Shown here: piece after piece, positions 58,999-64,000 of the stretch | How positions within the stretch are numbered: position 1 is the stretch's first letter | Layout: the number at the start of each line of letters is the position of its first letter | Assembly: GCF_018310695.1 (NCBI RefSeq) | Contig: NZ_JAGXCY010000006.1 | Span: forward strand, 91,862 to 155,861 | From: Paenibacillus sp. Marseille-Q4541 | GTDB lineage: Bacteria > Bacillota > Bacilli > Paenibacillales > Paenibacillaceae | DNA: 64,000 nucleotides | Direction: 5' to 3' | Notes under the pieces: model-generated | Seen by the model: only the letters and a program-made list of their open reading frames with translations | The model's database searches: none | Told to the model about the DNA's origin: nothing | Program-made: the position numbers and the translations under genes

Positions 58999-59865
58999 CT
59001 ATGGACTCCGCAGAAATTCGCTTCCCTCGGGGTAGGACAGATTTTTTTTGTGATTTTCCCGATACTGTCTGGGAGACATGCCTACCATTTTGGTGAACAA
59101 AATCGAAAAGTAATTCGGATTTTCATATCCGGTTAACTTTGCAATTTCCCACACTTTCATCTCCGTTTGTACGAGGAGCCGGGTTGCCTCACCCATTCGC
59201 CGCTGAATCATGTAATGGATTGGGGAGGTCGAGTAACTATTTTTGAATATATGAGCTAAATAATATGGACTGATATTAAAATGTTCTGCCATTTTTTTGA
59301 GATTCAGCGACTGAGTATAATTCATATCAATAAATTCCTTAATGTGGATTGCGATCTGATGCCTACTAATATCGGAAGCAAGACTCTGCTTGCCGAGCAT
59401 ACGTGAGACGAGTAGAAGTATGGACTGAAGCAGGTGTCCGCAAATTTGCTCATGTCCTTCGTCCTGGATGGAAGACTCCTCAAATAAGAGCTCCATAAGC
59501 GTAATTAATTCAGTAGAGTATGTATTGGCACGAATGACGGGTTCTCTGCCTGCTGGAATAATGGATTCTCTGGTGGAGGAGAAGCCGCAATAACATATAT
59601 ATATTGGTTTGTCTTTGGAAGATTTTTCGGCATGAAGTACTCCCTTATTATAAATAAGAACATCCCCCTGGGCTGCAAAATATGCCGTATCGCCAATCAT
59701 AAACTGGCCTTCCCCTTCTTTAATAACCAAAATTTCATATAAATCATCATGTTTATGGCTAGGAAACTGCCAGTCTGGGTTGTTGTTTACATGTCCTGTG
59801 TAGAGCAGTTGATCGACTAATTTGACTGAAGCAGAATCAGCTACCCAGGCATTGATTTCAGGCAT
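58999..59865 (-). CDS. AraC family transcriptional regulator
   Basis: A 288-residue regulator: cupin domain (FPSHKHDDLYEILVIKEGEGQFMIGDTAYFAAQGDVLIYNKGVLH) and AraC helix-turn-helix (LNLKKMAEHFNISPYYLAHIFKNSYSTSPIHYMIQRRM, then WEIAKLTGYENPNYFSILFTKMVGMSPRQYR). GGAAGGA precedes the start. It is divergent from the MFS exporter at 60093, with 227 bases between, and probably controls it. A short dyad, GTTCA-N9-TGAAC (59911-59929), lies in that gap. Confidence 0.9.
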   Translation of the reverse strand: MPEINAWVADSASVKLVDQLLYTGHVNNNPDWQFPSHKHDDLYEILVIKEGEGQFMIGDTAYFAAQGDVLIYNKGVLHAEKSSKDKPIYICYCGFSSTRESIIPAGREPVIRANTYSTELITLMELLFEESSIQDEGHEQICGHLLQSILLLVSRMLGKQSLASDISRHQIAIHIKEFIDMNYTQSLNLKKMAEHFNISPYYLAHIFKNSYSTSPIHYMIQRRMGEATRLLVQTEMKVWEIAKLTGYENPNYFSILFTKMVGMSPRQYRENHKKNLSYPEGSEFLRSP

Positions 59866-60092
59866 ATCATTCCTTCCTTCCGTACATAAATCCTTTACGT
59901 CTAGTTAAAAGTTCACCATGGAGATGAACAACTGTCAAGTGTTCCATTTTCTACATAGGGTGATGATCCTCAGGAAAGAAATAGCAAGATATATAACAAC
60001 GTCACAAAAGCCAGCAACATGTTTGATTGTATAACCCGAGTCACAGCCGTAAGCTGTATAAATAACAGATTAGATAAATAAAGGAGAACATC

Positions 60093-61322
60093 ATGCCGTA
60101 TCCAAAGGAAAAAGGATTAATCTTTTCGTTTACATTTATGGCGTTTATTCTGGGGACGACGGAATATGTCATCGTGGGTCTTTTAAGTGAAATTGCAGGA
60201 GATTTTGGAGTAACTCTTGCGGCAGCCGGAATTTTGATCTCCGGTTTTGCACTGGCTTATGCCATCGGAACTCCACTGGTGCTGAGTGTTTTGGGTCATT
60301 TGCCAAAACGGTTTCTCATATTAATGGGAATTACGCTAATCATCCTGTTAAATATGTTAAGTGCGCTCTCTACGTCTTTTGCGTTCCTTATGGGAACAAG
60401 GGTAGTTACTGCCATATTGTGCGGACTTTCTTTATCGCTGGCTATATCCGTGGCAAGTGATTATGTGGAAAAAGCGAGACGTGGACGCGCCATCTCCTAT
60501 ATTCTCGGCGGGTTTACGATTGCCAATGTGTTTGGAGTTCCTATCGGTACCTTTGTAGGCCAACATTTTGACTGGCCAGCCACGTTTATTCTTGTTTCTA
60601 TTCTAGGAGCGGGAGCACTAATCATGAACTGGATCTATATTCCTAGAGGAATACCTGTGGTGAATGTATCGGCGAAAGAACAATTTATTCTGCTTGCGAA
60701 CTACCGCATTTTACTTGCCTTTTTTATTCCTGCGATGGGAACTGCAGCAGTCTTTACGGTATTTACCTACATTACGCCCATCATGGGAAAGGTCATGCAG
60801 CTGCCGAGTAGCTTGTTCAGTACGGTCTTGTTTGCATACGGCCTTGTGACTATTGTAAGTAATTTGATAGGGGGCAGAATTGCTTCCGGTGACTACGTCG
60901 GCAAACTTAGAATTGTTTTTATCCTTCAAGCGGTAATCATGGTCTTGTTTGGGATAACGGCCACCGTGCCGGTAATCGGCTTAATTAGTCTTATCTTGAT
61001 TGCTTTAATGTCCTATATACTAAATGCTTCAACTCAGCTGTATTTGATTGATCTTGCTTTTAGATACGTTCCAAGGGCCAAGGATTTTGCTACTTCATTG
61101 ATGCCTGTTGCGAATAATCTAGGAATTGCGATCGGATCTTTTGTAGGGGGGGCGATGATCGATATTGGGGGGCTAACAACGTTACCATGGGTTGCTGTGG
61201 GATTCACAGTGATCGCCCTTGTGATCACGGCAGTATCACATCGTTTGGATCGCAAACAAAATAGAATGAATTCCGGTACGATTAAGGATGGAGATTTCAC
61301 CTCTGCTGAAGCACATATGTAA
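60093..61322 (+). CDS. MFS transporter, DHA1/AraJ-type efflux
   Basis: A 409-residue major facilitator with 12 membrane segments. The opening FTFMAFILGTTEYVIVGLLSEIAGDFGVTLAAAG and the motif SDYVEKARRGRAISYILGGFTIANVFGVPIGTFVGQ are typical of arabinose-efflux-permease and drug-export members. The ribosome site is AAGGAG near 60081. Probably exports sugars or small drugs; control by the divergent AraC protein is inferred. Confidence 0.92.
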   Translation: MPYPKEKGLIFSFTFMAFILGTTEYVIVGLLSEIAGDFGVTLAAAGILISGFALAYAIGTPLVLSVLGHLPKRFLILMGITLIILLNMLSALSTSFAFLMGTRVVTAILCGLSLSLAISVASDYVEKARRGRAISYILGGFTIANVFGVPIGTFVGQHFDWPATFILVSILGAGALIMNWIYIPRGIPVVNVSAKEQFILLANYRILLAFFIPAMGTAAVFTVFTYITPIMGKVMQLPSSLFSTVLFAYGLVTIVSNLIGGRIASGDYVGKLRIVFILQAVIMVLFGITATVPVIGLISLILIALMSYILNASTQLYLIDLAFRYVPRAKDFATSLMPVANNLGIAIGSFVGGAMIDIGGLTTLPWVAVGFTVIALVITAVSHRLDRKQNRMNSGTIKDGDFTSAEAHM

Positions 61323-61357
61323 TTTGAAATTGTGTACTGAATTGGATGCAAGAAACT

Positions 61358-61405
61358 AAAAAAGAGATTGCTATCGTAGATTTCTACGTTAGTAATCTCT
61401 TTTTA
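61358..61405. terminator. bidirectional terminator between the MFS gene and ald
   Basis: AAAAAGAGATT pairs with AATCTCTTTTT, with an inner CGTAGA/TCTACG stem. It has A and T runs on both sides, serving the convergent genes. Confidence 0.92.
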
Positions 61406-61418
61406 ATACAACTCGAGG

Positions 61419-62549
61419 TTATTGAACTTGGGAAGCTTCAGCTATAGCTCGCTCAGCAGGGATATAACTATAACCTAGATCTCTTGCAACCGCCTCGTAA
61501 GTGACTTGCCCTTGGAATACATTCAGGCCTGCACGTACGGCGGGATCAAGCTTCAAAATTTCCAGCGCTCCGCGGTCAGCAAGCTTCAGGGCATACGGTA
61601 AAGTGGCATTCGTAAGACCCAGTGTAGAGGTACGTGGTACCGCACCTGGCATATTCGCTACTGCATAATGGACTACGCCGTGTTTTACATAAGTCGGGTT
61701 ATCATGTGTCGTGATATGATCAATCGTCTCCACAATACCACCCTGATCTATAGCGACATCCACAATAACGGAACCGGGACTCATTCGTTTGACCATGTCT
61801 TCCGTAACGAGACGAGGAGCTTTGGCACCTGGAATCAGCACTGCACAGATCAGAAGATCAGAAGAAGCGACGGCTTCGGCAATGTTTGCTGGTGTAGATA
61901 CAAGGGTGTGAATACTGTTACCAAACAGATCGTCTAGCTCGCGTAACCGATTTACACTCAAATCAATGATTGTAACGTCTGCTCCAAGTCCAATCGCGAT
62001 CTTGGCTGCATTCGTTCCAACAATTCCTCCGCCAATAATCGTTACTTTGCCCCGGCTTACTCCAGGAATGCCCGAGAGGAGAATACCTTTTCCACCCTTA
62101 TTTTTCTCCAGCAGCTGTGCACCAATCTGTGCAGACATTCGGCCTGCAACTTCACTCATTGGTGTGAGTAGTGGAAGAGTTCCACCTGTGGTTATCGTTT
62201 CATAGGCAATCGCAATAACGCCACTGTCTACCAGTGCTTTGGTCAAAGAAGGCTCGGCCGCAAGATGAAGATAGGTAAACAGAACAAGGCCAGGTCTGAA
62301 ATAACCATATTCACTAGATAAAGGTTCTTTTACTTTCATAATCATGTCCGCTTTATTCCATACAGAGGTTACATCCGCCAGCTCGGCTCCTGCAGCTGCA
62401 TATTCAGCATCGGTAAAACCGCTGCCTATACCTGCACCAGATTCCACGTAAACCTGATGTCCTTTGCGAACGAATTCAGCTGCTCCTTGCGGCGTAAGAG
62501 CCACTCGGTTTTCATTATTTTTAATTTCTTTCGGTACACCAACGATCAT
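61419..62549 (-). CDS. ald: alanine dehydrogenase
   Basis: A 376-residue NAD-dependent enzyme that deaminates L-alanine to pyruvate and ammonia, important for alanine use and spore germination in bacilli. Key features are R15 in [20 protein letters not shown], the Lys in MKVKEP, the active His in TYLHLAAE and the NAD fold [25 protein letters not shown] 62549 has GAGGTG 6 bases upstream and is preferred to the GTG at 62558. It is divergent from a PucR-family regulator, matching the ald/adeR arrangement of Bacillus. Confidence 0.95.
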   Translation of the reverse strand: MIVGVPKEIKNNENRVALTPQGAAEFVRKGHQVYVESGAGIGSGFTDAEYAAAGAELADVTSVWNKADMIMKVKEPLSSEYGYFRPGLVLFTYLHLAAEPSLTKALVDSGVIAIAYETITTGGTLPLLTPMSEVAGRMSAQIGAQLLEKNKGGKGILLSGIPGVSRGKVTIIGGGIVGTNAAKIAIGLGADVTIIDLSVNRLRELDDLFGNSIHTLVSTPANIAEAVASSDLLICAVLIPGAKAPRLVTEDMVKRMSPGSVIVDVAIDQGGIVETIDHITTHDNPTYVKHGVVHYAVANMPGAVPRTSTLGLTNATLPYALKLADRGALEILKLDPAVRAGLNVFQGQVTYEAVARDLGYSYIPAERAIAEASQVQ

Positions 62550-62796
62550 GCGAATCACCTCGTGATTTAGAGTGGGAGTTTACTAAAGTTTTATTATTTT
62601 GAAGTGGAAGGTAAATCATGTTATTGCTTTTTTTATAATGCGTGTTAGCTATACTACAATTTTATGTGGGAGGGTGTGAAAATGCATCTTACTTAATGTC
62701 TATTATTTGCGAAAATAGCAGGACTTTATGTCATAATGGTTGAATATCATGTATGGTATTTTGATGAGTATGTAAATAAATTTGACATGGTGGTGT

Positions 62797-64000
62797 ATGT
62801 TTCTGAAAAAAACACAATCTCTTACAATTAAAGATGTGATGAGCAGACCCATTTTTAAAAGAGCTCATATTGCAGCTGGTTTACAAGGTGGGCATCGACA
62901 GGTCAGATGGGTACATGTCCTTGAAATTACGAATATAACTCCCTATTTGAGTCGTGGGGATTTAATCTTGTCAACGGGTCTCTGGCTCAAAATCGAGCAG
63001 GAGCGTAAACAGTATTTGATGCAGCTTATTCAGAGTGAAGCCGCCGGACTCTGTGTAGAGTTCGGGACAAGTATAGAGAGTATCCCTCAAGATGTACTTG
63101 AGCTTGCAGATGAACATCAATTTCCCATCATTGTGTTTGACCGTCCTGTAAGGTTTGTGGAGATTACCCAGGACATTCATTCGTACATTATTAATCGCCA
63201 GCATCAGTTATTGAAGGATCTAGAAACGTACTCACGTAAAGTTCAGCAATTGACCCTCCAAAGCACGGATATATCCAGTATTTTGCGGCTGCTAAGTGAA
63301 TATGCGTCTCAGCCTGTCGTATATGTATCTTCTCTTGAACACAATCGGTTTTATCCAAGTGTATCCCCGGAAAGGGCTGCTGCCATTGCCGATGTTTACG
63401 CTCGCGAGGTAGAGCACAGACCGCTCGGAGGTCAGGAGTCTAACATTCTAGCAGAACTTTCAGAGGATCATTATGTACTGTTTCAGCCGGTCGTTATTTT
63501 CGGTCAGGTGTTCTCAGCGGTTGGAATTGTTACCTCGGAGCAGCCGGCAGAGGCTTTATCTCTGCTGCTCGATTACACCGCCAAAGCAGTAGCCACGTTA
63601 TTACTTCGCACCGAATTTCTTGAGGAAAAAATGCTTCGGAATCAAAATAGTATTTTGCAGGATCTATTGAATAATCGTATTCATAGTGAAGAACAGGCAC
63701 AAACCAGTATGGGCCTTCGCTTGCTAGTGAAGGGGCAATATTTGTTTCTCGGTGGGGTCCTTGAAATCGAACACCGGGCAAAAAATATTGAGCAAGAGCG
63801 GAAGGAAGCGAACCATCAAGACATGATGGTGCTGCTCCGTTCTTTACTGAAAAAGAATAATGTTCCTCATCTTGTCATGATGAAAATGAACCAAATTCAC
63901 GTGCTGTGTGCGAAGGAATCGCTGACCAAGGATACTGCGGTGAATTTGATGATGACGCTGCGGTCTATCACAGAGGATATATCGGAATTTGCCGTGCAGC
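62797..64000 (+). CDS. PucR-family transcriptional activator, AdeR-like (truncated by window end)
   Basis: An open frame of 401 codons that continues past the window. The N-terminal 120 residues form a PucR domain (SLTIKDVMSRPIFKRAHIAAG ... LSRGDLILSTGLWL ... FPIIVFDRPVRFVEITQDIH); a middle region with GAF/GGDEF-like sequence follows (NRIHSEEQAQTSMGLRLLVKGQYLFLGGVLEI). The PucR helix-turn-helix expected at the C-terminus lies outside. In B. subtilis the PucR protein AdeR activates ald, and here the gene is divergent from ald, so the same role is likely. Start ATG 62797 is provisional; TTG 62782 is an alternative. Confidence 0.85.
   Translation, partial: MFLKKTQSLTIKDVMSRPIFKRAHIAAGLQGGHRQVRWVHVLEITNITPYLSRGDLILSTGLWLKIEQERKQYLMQLIQSEAAGLCVEFGTSIESIPQDVLELADEHQFPIIVFDRPVRFVEITQDIHSYIINRQHQLLKDLETYSRKVQQLTLQSTDISSILRLLSEYASQPVVYVSSLEHNRFYPSVSPERAAAIADVYAREVEHRPLGGQESNILAELSEDHYVLFQPVVIFGQVFSAVGIVTSEQPAEALSLLLDYTAKAVATLLLRTEFLEEKMLRNQNSILQDLLNNRIHSEEQAQTSMGLRLLVKGQYLFLGGVLEIEHRAKNIEQERKEANHQDMMVLLRSLLKKNNVPHLVMMKMNQIHVLCAKESLTKDTAVNLMMTLRSITEDISEFAVQ

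Noticed and set aside
62682..62696. Four-codon leader peptide with a strong ribosome site upstream of the PucR gene
   Set aside because: ATG-CAT-CTT-ACT-TAA behind GGGAGGG is eye-catching, but a frame this short is easily produced by chance and no attenuator hairpin follows.
1..64000. tRNA, rRNA, prophage, insertion sequence or CRISPR array
   Set aside because: None was recognised: no transposase or integrase ORF, no regular direct-repeat array and no tRNA-like cloverleaf with conserved arms.

Overview
The window looks like a chromosomal segment of a Paenibacillus-type, low-to-mid GC, spore-former-lineage Firmicute. The grounds are strong GGAGG ribosome sites with frequent TTG/GTG starts, many AraC regulators, a secreted GH5-CBM_X2-CBM46-type cellulase, a GH95 fucosidase, futalosine-pathway menaquinone genes (mqnB, mqnD), YtrA-type GntR/ABC operons and T-rich intrinsic terminators. 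The genus is inferred from gene content only. No rRNA, tRNA, CRISPR array, phage or insertion sequence was seen.

Layout. 1-6 kb: a membrane protein with an overlapping ABC-2 exporter pair, then a second three-gene ABC-2 exporter. 6.2-8.7 kb: GH95 alpha-L-fucosidase behind a 12-bp palindrome. 8.8-11 kb: an ECF sigma factor with its DUF4179-type anti-sigma factor. 11.3-13.7 kb: a polar amino acid ABC importer with a hairpin between the binding protein and the permease. 13.9-16.3 kb (minus strand): a Tat-exported flavin amine oxidase, an exported RidA and a TatA, next to a short TnrA/GlnR-like DNA-binding protein. 17-18.6 kb: a histidine kinase carrying a degenerate GGDEF domain. 18.7-20.2 kb: mqnB-mqnD. 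20.4-23.7 kb: a GntR-ATPase-permease operon; a decayed relative at 29.2-30.6 kb has lost most of its ATPase. 23.9-28.7 kb: a secreted coiled-coil protein, an S9 peptidase and a serine hydrolase. 30.7-36 kb: ssuD, an AraC regulator and a sugar ABC importer lacking its own ATPase. 36.3-41.2 kb: a membrane-anchored PstS-like protein, an ABM-fold protein, an AEC carrier, a Mug-type glycosylase and an EAL phosphodiesterase. 41.4-47.8 kb (minus): an ABC exporter behind an AgrC/AgrA-type two-component system, a membrane protein and a lipoprotein that seems to start with CTG. 48.2-52.1 kb: two TIM-barrel isomerases and a Gfo/Idh oxidoreductase divergent from an AraC regulator. 52.2-53.7 kb: an AzgA/PbuG-type nucleobase permease behind a leader with mutually exclusive hairpins. 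53.9-64 kb: the cellulase with a cre-like site, AraC regulators, an SRPBCC protein, a small kinase, a four-cysteine RecB-like nuclease, an MFS exporter, and alanine dehydrogenase divergent from a PucR-family activator that runs off the window.

The observations most worth following are: the switch-like leader of the nucleobase permease (52.2-52.35 kb), which lacks the purine-riboswitch core; the exported amine oxidase/RidA/TatA cassette; a dispersed non-coding repeat with two conserved blocks (about 11.08-11.19 and 48.05-48.20 kb); the CTG-started lipoprotein; and two decaying loci (a nonsense mutation in a small membrane protein and a gutted ABC ATPase). Several long antisense ORFs were judged to be shadows.
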